Source: DATGIQ01 sp035295665 (GTDB lineage Bacteria; Planctomycetota; Planctomycetia; Gemmatales; Gemmataceae). From it: 25,749 nt of DNA. Where the stretch lies: the NCBI GenBank assembly GCA_035295665.1, contig DATGIQ010000412.1:1-25749 (forward strand), written 5' to 3'. Numbering within the stretch: position 1 is the first letter of the stretch; the number at the start of each line of letters is the position of its first letter. The notes under the pieces are model-generated. The model had not been told where the DNA came from, did no database searches, and worked only from the letters and a program-made list of their open reading frames with translations. Shown here piece by piece: positions 15,101 to 23,652 of this stretch. Position numbers and translations under genes: made by a program.

Positions 15101-15916
15101 CTATTGATTTCGCAGCGACGCCAGGGCTGCTTCATGGAGGATACCGTTGCTCGCCAAGAGCCCGTGGTGCTGGACCGCGCCGGACAATCCGTACTGCGGC
15201 TTCTGGCCCAAGAGATTGGTTACCCGTCCGCCGGCTTCCTCGACCAAGATCTGTCCCGCACAAATGTCCCAATCGTGACAGCTATCGTAGGTGTTCAAAT
15301 AGAGATCCGCTTCGCCCCGAGCGACCAAAGCCAGCTTGATCCCGGCAGAATACGTCTCAAGGATGCGCATCGGATGAAGCGCCTGGAGCTGCCGAGAAGG
15401 TGCGTTCGGTTTGCGGGAATGGCTTTGGGTCAGTGTCGCCGCGGCCAAATCGGCAACGTGGGTTACGCGGCATGGTTGGGCCATGGTTTCGCTGGCGTCC
15501 TGCCGCCAGCAGCCGTTTCCCCGCACGGCATAGGTTAGCCGACCGTGCGCCGGTTCGGAAACCACGCCCACAGCGATTCCATCTGGGTCCCAAAGCGCTA
15601 CCATCACGGAAAATTCACCCAGCTTGCGAGCAAACCCGCGCGTGCCGTCGATCGGATCGACGATCCACAGCCGCGGACCGGTCCGCACGGCCTGGGCAAG
15701 CGTCTCCGTCGTCTCTTCCGCACACAGGCCATCGGCCGGGAACGCCTTCTGCAAGCATTGCAGAATGATTTCCTGCGACCGCCGGTCGGTCGCGGTGGTG
15801 ATGCTGGCCGGGGCATCGGGAACTACTTCGAAGTGAGCGTAGTCCGCCATGATCGCTTCCCCCGCCCGGTGGACAGCTTCCAGAGCAACTTGAAGTTCAT
15901 TCTCGTAGGGCATCAT
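15101..15916 (-). CDS. Inositol-monophosphatase-family phosphatase (CysQ/HisN/SuhB-like)
   Basis: The protein has 271 residues from ATG at 15916; a second ATG follows at once, and a TTG precedes at 15919. The metal-binding motifs of the family are all present: EE at 67-68 (LCAEETTE), DPIDGT at 87-92 followed by RGF, and WD at 216-217 in the motif DWDICAGQILVEEAGG. The length is usual for the family. The DPIDGTRGF form and the nearby FSVMVALW point towards 3'(2'),5'-bisphosphate nucleotidase (CysQ) or histidinol-phosphatase types more than true inositol phosphatase, but the substrate is not settled. It uses Mg2+ to remove phosphate from a small molecule in the cytoplasm. It is the last gene of the minus-strand run, 55 bp after the ABC exporter. 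Confidence 0.9.
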   Translation of the reverse strand: MMPYENELQVALEAVHRAGEAIMADYAHFEVVPDAPASITTATDRRSQEIILQCLQKAFPADGLCAEETTETLAQAVRTGPRLWIVDPIDGTRGFARKLGEFSVMVALWDPDGIAVGVVSEPAHGRLTYAVRGNGCWRQDASETMAQPCRVTHVADLAAATLTQSHSRKPNAPSRQLQALHPMRILETYSAGIKLALVARGEADLYLNTYDSCHDWDICAGQILVEEAGGRVTNLLGQKPQYGLSGAVQHHGLLASNGILHEAALASLRNQ

Positions 15917-15971
15917 CAAGCTTGGGATTGCGGTGTGGTTACGAAGCGGTAAACGCGACGGGGCACATTCG

Positions 15972-18104
15972 TCACACTTGCTCTGCGAACTCGTGGAACT
16001 CTAGGTAGTGCAAATGCCGGTACAGCTCGTTCTGGGACAAGAGTTCCCGATGCAGGCCGGCTGCCTCCACACGGCCTTTGTGCAGGAGAAAAATTTGATC
16101 ACAGGAACGGATCGTCGAGACCCGGTGGGGAAGAAAGATCGTGGTGCGGCCGGGCAAGACCCGGGCGAACGTGTCATCGAGGAGCGCTTTGATGTCATCG
16201 CTGAGCGGTGTGGCCGGCTCTTCCACGATCAAGAGAGCCGGGTCCCGCAGGATCGCCCGCGCCAGAGCGATCAAGAACTGCTGGCCGATGCCCAGATGAT
16301 GCCCCATTTCGCCGATGAGCGTTTCGTATCCCTGCGGTAGCTTTTGAATGAATTGGTGAGCATGGGCGACCTTGGCCGCTTCGATGATTTGCGGCAGACT
16401 GTAGCTGGGGTCGCCACAGCCGATATTGTTCACTACGGTGTCGTTGAACACCAGATTGTGCTGCAAAACGACCGCGATCTGGGCCCGGAGCGAATCGAGT
16501 GTGACCCAGCGGATGTTGTCGTTATCAATGCGAATCTCGCCGGTCGTCGGATCGAGGAACCGGGGGATCAGATAGACCAGGGCACGCTTCTCCAGATCAT
16601 CCGCGCCCACCAAAGCAACACGCTGGCCAGCCTGGATCGTGAGGCTGACCCCTTCGAGCAGGTTACGGTCCCCTCCCGGTTCGCGGAGGCTGACTTCGTC
16701 GAATTCGATCTGTTGGCTCAACGGCGGCAGGAACTTGGCACCGACCACCTGGCCCACCTCGCCGCGCCGGTCCAGGAACTCGAAGAGAGCAACCGCTGCC
16801 GTCCGCCCACGGCGCAGATAGCGACGGTGTTCGATGAGATTCACGAGCGGCCAATAGAGACTGACGAGCGCGGTAGCCAGCGTGATGGCGTTGGCGACGC
16901 CGAGGCGCTGATTGAGCACATTGATGCCCGCCGCGGCCAAGAGGATGATGGCTGCCAGGCTTCCCAGGAACACCAAGAGCGGCCGATAGATCGCTTCCCC
17001 CATGAGCCGCCGCTGCTGCGCCCGCGCAAAGCGGGCTAGCTGCCGCTCGACACGGGACTGGTTGAATAGCTCCATCAGGTAAACCTTCACCAGCCGCATG
17101 AGCATGAGGCTCTCCTGGATGAGGGCCAGATGCTCGGCCGCCCGCTGCATGGCCAGGCGTCCTTGACGGCGATAGTGAGCGACCATCTGTTCGCCGATGA
17201 GCCAAACCAAGACCCCGAACAGGAGAAACGCCAGGGCCAGCCAGACATCGACCACGAGAGCAAAGGCCAAGACCAGGACAAACTTGACCGGTTCGCGAAA
17301 GACGACGGTCAACCAGGTGTAGAGGCCGGTATAGACCGCTTCGAGCTCGCGGGTAAAAATGCCGACCGCCTCGCTGGGTCCCAGGGCTCGCACCGCCAGC
17401 GTACCGAGCCGGAAGGTGTGATGATAGACGGCCCGGCGCAAGCGGGTGGCGGCTTCGGTGGTCGCCTGAGCAGCCGCGAGGATCATCACCGCACGGAGCA
17501 AGGCCCGCACCAGGGCGAGAGCCACGGCCACAACGAATAAGCCACGAAGGTAAGAAAGATTTGCCTGTTCCCCGTCGCGCCACGTCCAGGGATTCCAGCG
17601 TGCCAGCCAGGTGATGAATCCGCGATAGAATCGGTCTTGACTGCGAACGACGAGGCTGAGAATGCCCCCTTCGGGCAACGGCTGATCCAGCGGCGTATTA
17701 GCCACCACCTCCGCCGCGGCGGGCCCCACCTGGTCGCCCAGGATGTGGCCAAGCTGTCCGCGCCAGCGGAGTTCCTGGTCTTGGGAGGAAAGCTCTTGCG
17801 GATGGGCTCGGGACAGTTCGTCCGCCTTTTTCGGATCGATGCCGCTGTCCTGTAGACTCTTCTTCCGCTCGGGTTGGGCAAGGGCTTCCCAGCGCTGCCA
17901 GAAGTATTCTTTCAAGACCGGCGAAAGATCGCGGAACGAAGGGATTTCTCCGCGCGAGACCACAAGGTCTACGAACAAGCCCAGGACGACCAGGAGGGCG
18001 ACATAGAGCACCCCAGTCCCGACGGCGGTGACCAAGGCGGACCACTTGGCCAAAGGACTGTAGTCCAGGAACCGCCGGGCACGGACGAACGCTTCATTTC
18101 CCAC
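15972..18104 (-). CDS. ABC exporter-type protein (fused TMD-NBD) with degenerate ATPase motifs
   Basis: The protein has 710 residues from GTG at 18104 (GAGGGG about 9 nt upstream). Residues 20-50 and about 185-440 are membrane helices of an ABC type-1 exporter. Between the first two lies an unusual loop of about 130 residues. The nucleotide-binding domain (about 465-690) keeps the overall pattern but not the key residues. Where Walker A should read GxxGxGKS/T it has GADDLEKRA (500-508, K506 kept). The Q-loop is present (VVLQHN). LSGGQ reads LGIGQ (about 602-606). Walker B is LLIVEE (Asp changed to Glu). The H-loop His is kept (PHRVSTI, H660). It may bind nucleotide weakly or need a partner. 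The gene follows the ABC-2 permease by 23 bp. The cargo is unknown. Confidence 0.88.
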   Translation of the reverse strand: MGNEAFVRARRFLDYSPLAKWSALVTAVGTGVLYVALLVVLGLFVDLVVSRGEIPSFRDLSPVLKEYFWQRWEALAQPERKKSLQDSGIDPKKADELSRAHPQELSSQDQELRWRGQLGHILGDQVGPAAAEVVANTPLDQPLPEGGILSLVVRSQDRFYRGFITWLARWNPWTWRDGEQANLSYLRGLFVVAVALALVRALLRAVMILAAAQATTEAATRLRRAVYHHTFRLGTLAVRALGPSEAVGIFTRELEAVYTGLYTWLTVVFREPVKFVLVLAFALVVDVWLALAFLLFGVLVWLIGEQMVAHYRRQGRLAMQRAAEHLALIQESLMLMRLVKVYLMELFNQSRVERQLARFARAQQRRLMGEAIYRPLLVFLGSLAAIILLAAAGINVLNQRLGVANAITLATALVSLYWPLVNLIEHRRYLRRGRTAAVALFEFLDRRGEVGQVVGAKFLPPLSQQIEFDEVSLREPGGDRNLLEGVSLTIQAGQRVALVGADDLEKRALVYLIPRFLDPTTGEIRIDNDNIRWVTLDSLRAQIAVVLQHNLVFNDTVVNNIGCGDPSYSLPQIIEAAKVAHAHQFIQKLPQGYETLIGEMGHHLGIGQQFLIALARAILRDPALLIVEEPATPLSDDIKALLDDTFARVLPGRTTIFLPHRVSTIRSCDQIFLLHKGRVEAAGLHRELLSQNELYRHLHYLEFHEFAEQV

Positions 18105-18127
18105 AGGGGCCCCTCAATCGGGCGACC

Positions 18128-19321
18128 TCATGCCAAGTCGCGATCCTCGAACAAGATCAAACCGAAGAGCAAGGCGATGACGCTGTAGAGCACGGCGTAG
18201 GCCACGATCGATCCTAAGTAAAGGGAAAACCGTCCCGGATCAAGGGCAACATCCCGAATGACGACCGGGCCATAATCGAAGTATTCCAGTCCAGGCAGGA
18301 CGTTATCGAAGAAGCGGGCAATGAAGTTCACCAGCGTATTCCGGCCGGAGGAGACGACGACCAGGACATGGGTCAGATGGCCCAAGAAAAACACCAGCAA
18401 GCACGTCACCAGGTTGACGACCATGGGCAGGCGCGTGGCCAGGGCCACGGCAATCGCCAAGAGCACGGTGACCTGGCACAGACCAAAAACGGAGCCCTGC
18501 ACGATGGCGAGCCCCTGTTCCAGCCAGGCGGCGGCCCCGACGATAAAGTCCGCGGCAATGCCGGTGAGCGGGGTCAGACTGGTTCGGGCGTGCTCCAACC
18601 AGGCCGGATCCGGAGCGGGCTCGGCATCGAACCAGAGCTTCACCCACATCATCGCTTGGAAAAAGCAGGCCAGCAGACCGGTCATCAGCATCGACGCCAT
18701 CAAGATGCCGGCAAACTTGCCCAGCAAGAAGTGCCGCCGAGAAACCGGCTTACTCATCACCGTAATGGCGGTCCGGCCTTCGATTTCTTCGCTGATCGAC
18801 ATGCTGGCTGCCACCACCGCAAAGACCACGGCCGCCAGCATGATCGTGTCGAAACCGAGTTCCCGCACCATCTTGAAGTCTTCGCCGAAAGTGAAGTACG
18901 GAATGAAGGGCGAACAGGTCATGAGGATGACCGCACCGATGACGATCACCCAGAAGAGGGGTTGGCGAACGCCTTCACGAAATGCAGCCAGGGCCACCGC
19001 ACCTCCCTGCGGCCAGATGAGCAACAACAGCGGGAACACCACGGCAAAAAAATCGAGCGTCAGCTGCACCGCCAAGACCGCACCAAACACACGGCCCCAG
19101 ATCAGCAACCGTCCGGGATCCTGCACGACGTCGATAAATACACCCAAGGCCGCGCCGAGGCCCACGACCGCAATCAGGGCAGCAAGCCAACTGGCGGCCC
19201 GCTGGGCCACCTGTCGGAAGAGCCTCGAATCGAGGGCCGCCAGCCAAGGCAAAGCCGCCAGAAACTGAACCAGGCACAAGAGAATGCCAACGACGATGGA
19301 CTGCACCATAGGATTCATCAT
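18128..19321 (-). CDS. ABC-2-type transporter permease
   Basis: The protein has 397 residues from the first of two adjacent ATGs (19321, 19318), with no good ribosome-binding site. There are about ten hydrophobic helices, grouped as an N-terminal set of four, a middle set and a C-terminal set. The segment ISEEIEGRTAITVMSKPVSR (about residues 174-193), followed by RHFLLGKF, is the hallmark cytoplasmic coupling region of ABC-2/NosY-type permeases (usually EEKExGTxxxLLSKPVSR). Such permeases need a separate ATPase subunit, and none with intact motifs is in the window. The neighbouring exporter has its own membrane domain and a degenerate ATPase. The substrate is unknown. It lies 27 bp after the acylphosphatase gene and is probably co-transcribed with it. 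Confidence 0.88.
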   Translation of the reverse strand: MMNPMVQSIVVGILLCLVQFLAALPWLAALDSRLFRQVAQRAASWLAALIAVVGLGAALGVFIDVVQDPGRLLIWGRVFGAVLAVQLTLDFFAVVFPLLLLIWPQGGAVALAAFREGVRQPLFWVIVIGAVILMTCSPFIPYFTFGEDFKMVRELGFDTIMLAAVVFAVVAASMSISEEIEGRTAITVMSKPVSRRHFLLGKFAGILMASMLMTGLLACFFQAMMWVKLWFDAEPAPDPAWLEHARTSLTPLTGIAADFIVGAAAWLEQGLAIVQGSVFGLCQVTVLLAIAVALATRLPMVVNLVTCLLVFFLGHLTHVLVVVSSGRNTLVNFIARFFDNVLPGLEYFDYGPVVIRDVALDPGRFSLYLGSIVAYAVLYSVIALLFGLILFEDRDLA

Positions 19322-19348
19322 GAGAAAGGAGAGTTGGAGCCTCGGGAA

Positions 19349-19654
19349 TTAGTTACGTATGTGAAAACCTTTATAGCCGCCCGGCGTAGCATCCTGCACA
19401 ATACTTTGCTCGATTTGGCCAGCCATGTGATGGCCAATCCCGGCCAGGAACGCATCCACCTCTTCCGCGGGGCCTTCCGCCACCAGTTCCACATCCCCGC
19501 TCGGCAAGTTGCGGACGTACCCCGCAACCCGGTAGGCGGTCGCTAAATGCTGGGCAGTATAGCGGAAGCCGACACCCTGAACCCGGCCGGTATACCGAGC
19601 CTGTTTACAAACCATCATTGTTTCATTGTCGGTAGTCGTAGCTCGTTTGTCCAT
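19349..19654 (-). CDS. acyP: Acylphosphatase
   Basis: The protein has 101 residues from ATG at 19654. An ATG pair at 19618/19615 would give the more usual length of about 89, and neither start has a clear ribosome-binding site. The family signature is complete: YTGRVQGVGFRYTAQ with the catalytic Arg (R31), and GYVRNLPSGDVELVAEG with the catalytic Asn (N49). It hydrolyses the acyl-phosphate bond of small molecules such as acetyl-phosphate or carbamoyl-phosphate in the cytoplasm. The link to its neighbours is probably only positional. Confidence 0.95.
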   Translation of the reverse strand: MDKRATTTDNETMMVCKQARYTGRVQGVGFRYTAQHLATAYRVAGYVRNLPSGDVELVAEGPAEEVDAFLAGIGHHMAGQIEQSIVQDATPGGYKGFHIRN

Positions 19655-19735
19655 TGGTGAGGCGTGCAGGAATCAGGAGCCAGCAGCTGGTTGCGGATGG
19701 TAAATCCACTACCGAGCATCCACCTTCCGTTTACG

Positions 19736-20587
19736 CTACTCTCGGGCCTGTGGTTCATTGCGATAATTGGGATGGGTGCCCCAGCGCAGCTTATCGCGTA
19801 GGGTCTGGTAATAGCTCCGACCAGGGACCTTCACCAGGCCAAAGGCCACCGGAGCGCGGCGAATGGTGATCTGATGCTCAGCCGTAATCGAAATTCGCTC
19901 CTGCCCATCGGCAATCAGGAAGGCATCGGCGCAGTGCGAGGTCAGGGCGATTTTGTACACCTTGTCCGCACTGTCCACGACCGGCCGATTCGTCAGCGCA
20001 TGCGGGCAAATCGGTGTAATCACGAAAGCGGTCAACTCCTGCCCGAGGATCGGGCCTCCGGCCGAAAGGCTGTGTGCGGTTGAACCGATCGGCGTGCTCA
20101 AAATCAGGCCGTCCCCGCTGAAACGGGTTACCACTTCGCCATCCACCGAAAGATCGAGGTCGATCATGTGAAAAGCCGGGCCGGTGTGGACGAGCACTTC
20201 ATTCAGCCCCAACAGCGTGCGCCGTTCGTGAGGTGTTTCGATGATGGCCTCGAACATGAGGTGATGGGTGACGCGGAAGTCGCCGGCCACCACATGCGGA
20301 AAACACTGCCGCAGTTCCTCCGGGCTGAGATCGGCCAGAAATCCTAATTTGCCGAGATTGACGCCGAGCACCGGGGTCTGATGATACCCCATTTGCCGGG
20401 CAGCCCGCAGGATCGCGCCGTCGCCGCCGAGCACCAGGGCCAAGTCTGCGGTGAGGCTACTCAGGTCTTGCTCTTGATGAAGATCGAACGCGGCGATTTC
20501 GCAATGCTGGTTCAAGAAGGGCAATAGCTGCTCCGCCTGCTGTTTGACTCCCAGCCGGTGGGCATTGCCCAGCACGAAAACACGCAT
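19736..20587 (-). CDS. nadK: NAD kinase
   Basis: The protein has 283 residues from ATG at 20587. It phosphorylates NAD to NADP with ATP or polyphosphate. The GGDG motif is at 54-57 (LVLGGDGAILRAAR), the NE motif at 129-130 (GLNEVLVHTG), and the NAD-binding stretch GDGLILSTPIGSTAHSLSAG at 158-177. The length is usual for bacterial NadK. It lies downstream of dxs, separated by 114 bp that contain a long inverted repeat, so its expression may be set apart from dxs. NADPH is needed by Dxr and later steps of the MEP pathway, which fits the company it keeps. Confidence 0.96.
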   Translation of the reverse strand: MRVFVLGNAHRLGVKQQAEQLLPFLNQHCEIAAFDLHQEQDLSSLTADLALVLGGDGAILRAARQMGYHQTPVLGVNLGKLGFLADLSPEELRQCFPHVVAGDFRVTHHLMFEAIIETPHERRTLLGLNEVLVHTGPAFHMIDLDLSVDGEVVTRFSGDGLILSTPIGSTAHSLSAGGPILGQELTAFVITPICPHALTNRPVVDSADKVYKIALTSHCADAFLIADGQERISITAEHQITIRRAPVAFGLVKVPGRSYYQTLRDKLRWGTHPNYRNEPQARE

Positions 20588-20619
20588 AAAGGCTCAAACC
20601 AGTCCAACATCCGGAGTCC

Positions 20620-20701
20620 GTGCGAAAAAAGGAAGCTGTCTCGATCGGTCGATATCCCGGCCTGGTTCTCGGCGGAGCAGAGACCTTCTCCTTTTTCGCA
20701 C
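20620..20701. repeat. Long inverted repeat between dxs and nadK
   Basis: The arms at 20620-20642 and 20680-20701 are complementary over about 20 pairs, with two small bulges. They share GTGCGAAAAA at the outer end and GTCTC/GAGAC at the inner end, around a 37-nt loop. On the coding (minus) strand the first arm starts directly after the dxs stop codon (TGA at 20704-20702). There is no terminal T-run after the stem. It may be a processing or stability element, an attenuator between dxs and nadK, or a small palindromic mobile repeat. Confidence 0.7.
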
Positions 20702-22636
20702 TCAATATTCCACGTTCGTTAACTTGGTACCTTGCGCGTTTCGGCCCTGGGTGCGGTTCTTTAGCCCCGACCGAACCGCCTGGCAAATGCCGCCGAGATC
20801 CAGGCCGAGGTCGGCGAGTAATTCCGCCCGTTCGCCGTGTTCGATAAAGCGATCCGGAATCCCCAGGCGAACCAGGGAGCGCGTGTCCAGTCCGGCGGCG
20901 TTGGCCGCCTCCAAGACGGCGCTGCCGAAGCCTCCCTCCAGCGTCCCCTCCTCGACCGTGACGACGAGCGGCACATCCTCGATGGCCCGCAACAACGTTT
21001 GCCGATCGATCGGCTTGGCAAAGCGGGCATTAATGACCCCAATGCTGAGCCCTTCTTCCCGCAGGCGCTCCGCAGCCTTGACACACGTGGGAAATAGGCT
21101 GCCGTACGCAATGAGCATCGCGTCATCGCCCCATTCATAAATTTCGGCCTGCCCCAGCTCCACGGGAGCCGGGCCGCGTTCCACCTTCTCCAAATTCGCC
21201 TTGGGATAGCGGAGGGCGGCCGGTCCGGAATGGCCAAGAGCGAAGCGGAGCATCGGGGCCACGTCGAGCTCATCACCCGGAGCCATCACCACGAAATTCG
21301 GGAACGCCCGCAGATAGACCGTATCGAACACACCATGATGGGTCGGCCCGTCCGGCCCCGTCAGGCCGGCTCGGTCGAGGCAAAACGTGACCGGCAGGTT
21401 CTGGAGTGCGACCTCCTGGAACAGCTGATCGTATGCACGCTGGAGGAACGTTGAATAGATGGCCGCGATCGGACGCATCCCCACCTTGGCGAGCCCGGCG
21501 GCAAAGGCCACCGCATGCGACTCGCAAATCCCGGTATCGAAGAAACGGTCCGGGAAATCGGCGCGCACCCGCTCCAGCTTGTTGCCCTGGCACATGGCCG
21601 CGGTGATGGCCGCCACGCGCGGATCCTTCTCCATCGCCTGATAAATCGCGTTACTGACGGCATCGGTATACGCTTTGCTACCGCCCCGCCGCAGCGACAG
21701 AATCGTCCGTTCCGGACCCACCTTTTCGAAGACCGGAGGGGTGTGGTAGGTGACCGGGTCTTCACTGGCTTGCGGCACGCCATGCCCTTTCTCGGTCAAT
21801 ACGTGCAGCAGAACGGGCCCCTCTTGATCTTTGACGATACGCAACCATCGGCGCAGCGACGGCAGATCGTGCCCGTCGATCGGTCCGATGTAGCAAAAGC
21901 CGAGATCTTCGAAGAGCATACCCCCCGTCAGGGAAGCCTTCAACCCATCGCGGATTTGTTCAAGGGCCTGGTTGGCCATGCCACCGACGAGCGGAACCTT
22001 GGCCAAAAGATCCTGAAGGTTGCGCATCGAGCCCTGGTAGAAGTTGGTCAAGCGGGTCCGGTCCAGACAGCTGGCCAGACCGCCGACGCGGGCACAAATC
22101 GACATCTTGTTGTCGTTCAGGATGAGGAGCAGCTTCTTTCCCAAGCCGCCGGCGTTGTTGAGCGCCTCAAAAACAATCCCGGAGGGAAGAGCCCCGTCGC
22201 CGATCACCGCCACGGTGTAGCGGTCCTTTCGGCCGAGCAGCTCATCTCCTACCTTCAGGCCCAGGGCACACGAAAGGCTGCACCCGGCATGGCCGGTCAT
22301 GAACAGATCATAAGGGCTTTCCTGCGGATTGGGATATCCCATCAGCCCGCCGCGCGTGCGGATGGTTTCGAACTGATGATAACGCCCGGTAATCAGCTTA
22401 TGCGGATAAATCTGGTGGCCGGTATCCCAGATCAAGCGATCACGGCTGAAATCGAAGGTCAGGTGCAAGGCCAGGCAGAGCTCCACGACGCCCAGGTTGC
22501 TGGCGAAGTGAGCCGGACGGATGCTGAGGACCCGCACCAGCTCGTCCCGCATTTCCTGGGTGAGCTGAGTGAGCTGCTCATCGCTGAACTCTTGCAGGTC
22601 CGCAGGCGACGCAATTCTTGACAGTAGCGTGCTCAT
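20702..22636 (-). CDS. dxs: 1-deoxy-D-xylulose-5-phosphate synthase
   Basis: The protein has 644 residues from ATG at 22636, with GAGGA about 9 nt upstream. It condenses pyruvate and glyceraldehyde-3-phosphate to DXP, the first step of the MEP isoprenoid pathway. Thiamine-diphosphate motif: GDGAL at 147-151 with NDN at 174-176. Active-site His in DTGHQ (H74) and TGH (H116). Catalytic Glu E372 in GICESHAVAFAAGL. Transketolase C-terminal domain from about 500. Several normally fixed stretches differ from the E. coli type: TGHAGCSLSCALG replaces TGHSSTSISAALG, GDGALPSG replaces GDGALTGG, and NDNKMSI replaces NDNEMSI. I recall this form from other planctomycetes, so it is probably a lineage trait and active. 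Confidence 0.96.
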   Translation of the reverse strand: MSTLLSRIASPADLQEFSDEQLTQLTQEMRDELVRVLSIRPAHFASNLGVVELCLALHLTFDFSRDRLIWDTGHQIYPHKLITGRYHQFETIRTRGGLMGYPNPQESPYDLFMTGHAGCSLSCALGLKVGDELLGRKDRYTVAVIGDGALPSGIVFEALNNAGGLGKKLLLILNDNKMSICARVGGLASCLDRTRLTNFYQGSMRNLQDLLAKVPLVGGMANQALEQIRDGLKASLTGGMLFEDLGFCYIGPIDGHDLPSLRRWLRIVKDQEGPVLLHVLTEKGHGVPQASEDPVTYHTPPVFEKVGPERTILSLRRGGSKAYTDAVSNAIYQAMEKDPRVAAITAAMCQGNKLERVRADFPDRFFDTGICESHAVAFAAGLAKVGMRPIAAIYSTFLQRAYDQLFQEVALQNLPVTFCLDRAGLTGPDGPTHHGVFDTVYLRAFPNFVVMAPGDELDVAPMLRFALGHSGPAALRYPKANLEKVERGPAPVELGQAEIYEWGDDAMLIAYGSLFPTCVKAAERLREEGLSIGVINARFAKPIDRQTLLRAIEDVPLVVTVEEGTLEGGFGSAVLEAANAAGLDTRSLVRLGIPDRFIEHGERAELLADLGLDLGGICQAVRSGLKNRTQGRNAQGTKLTNVEY

Positions 22637-22704
22637 GTTCAGAATCCTCGGTCCATCGTCTCAGGTCCTTCATCCTCCATAATCGATGGGTGAAGCGGGT
22701 GCCC

Positions 22705-23622
22705 CTAACGCTTGCGATCGACCAGGGAAAACGTCAACTGCGCCAACCGCGCGCCCGCCTCGCCGAAGGGCAACAGCTGACGCCGGGCTTCCTGGCACAG
22801 CTGCTCCGCCCGAACCCGGCTCTCAGCCACGCCAAGGAAGCCGGGATACGTGAATTTACCACGCCCGGCGTCCTTTTGCACCCGCTTTCCGGTCTCGGCA
22901 CTGTTTCCTTCGACATCGAGCAAATCATCGGTGATTTGAAACGCCTGGCCAAAGCAGCGGCCATACTGATCCAAGCTTTGCAGTCGCTCCCAATTCGGTC
23001 CGGCAGCGCGTTCTCCGAAGACCGAGCAGGCCCCGAGCCGAAGACAGGCCCGAAAGAGCGCTCCGGTCTTACGGGCATGCAGGTTTTCCAGAGCCTCCAG
23101 GGAGTGGGAACGGCACCCGGCCGGTTCCGGACGTTCCCAGGCCAGGTCTTCCACTTGTCCGCCCACCATGCCGGCCGCACCAGCAGCGCGAGCCAACTCT
23201 CGGCAGCAGGCTGCCGCCGTAGGGGGGGGATAGCCCACGGCCAGGACTTCAAAGGCCAGCGTCAGGAGAGCGTCGCCCGCCAGAATGGCCAGCGCCTCAC
23301 CGAATCGCTTGTGACAGGTCGGCTGTCCCCGGCGTAGATCATCATCATCCATCGCAGGCAGATCATCGTGGATGAGTGAGTACGTGTGGATCATCTCGAC
23401 GGCACATGCGGCCGGCAGGGCATCGGCATCCCTGCCGCCACAAGCCTCCGCGGCCATGAGGACCAGCAACGGACGAAGGCGTTTCCCTCCCGCCAGGAGG
23501 CTGTAGCGCATCGCTTCCAACAGAGCTGGGGGACAGTCCTCACCCAGGCGGAGCGCGTTTCGCAACTCGTCCTCCACCAGAGCTTGTTTATCCGCCAGGT
23601 ACTGGCTCAGGTCGTCGGTCAA
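22705..23622 (-). CDS. ispA: Farnesyl-diphosphate-synthase-type polyprenyl synthetase
   Basis: The protein has 305 residues from TTG at 23622. No upstream ATG exists, the next in-frame Met (residue 38) would cut into the fold, and GGAG sits 6 nt before the TTG. The first Asp-rich motif is DDLPAMDDDD (86-95), with the two extra residues of bacterial type-II FPP synthases. The second is DDLLD (232-236). Tyr81 stands five residues before the first motif; an aromatic there usually limits chain length to C15. It condenses IPP with DMAPP and GPP to make FPP. It sits between xseB (30 bp) and dxs (68 bp), the same order as xseB-ispA-dxs in E. coli. Confidence 0.94.
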   Translation of the reverse strand: MTDDLSQYLADKQALVEDELRNALRLGEDCPPALLEAMRYSLLAGGKRLRPLLVLMAAEACGGRDADALPAACAVEMIHTYSLIHDDLPAMDDDDLRRGQPTCHKRFGEALAILAGDALLTLAFEVLAVGYPPPTAAACCRELARAAGAAGMVGGQVEDLAWERPEPAGCRSHSLEALENLHARKTGALFRACLRLGACSVFGERAAGPNWERLQSLDQYGRCFGQAFQITDDLLDVEGNSAETGKRVQKDAGRGKFTYPGFLGVAESRVRAEQLCQEARRQLLPFGEAGARLAQLTFSLVDRKR

Positions 23623-23652
23623 GCGATCTCCAACGATAGTTGAGCTTACGAA

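Noticed and set aside
18368..19546. 392-codon plus-strand frame
   Set aside because: It is antisense to the ABC-2 permease; its product is rich in His, Gln, Arg and Gly, as expected from the reverse of hydrophobic codons.
21515..22621. 368-codon plus-strand frame
   Set aside because: It is antisense to dxs, which is certain from its motifs; no ribosome-binding site or known domain.
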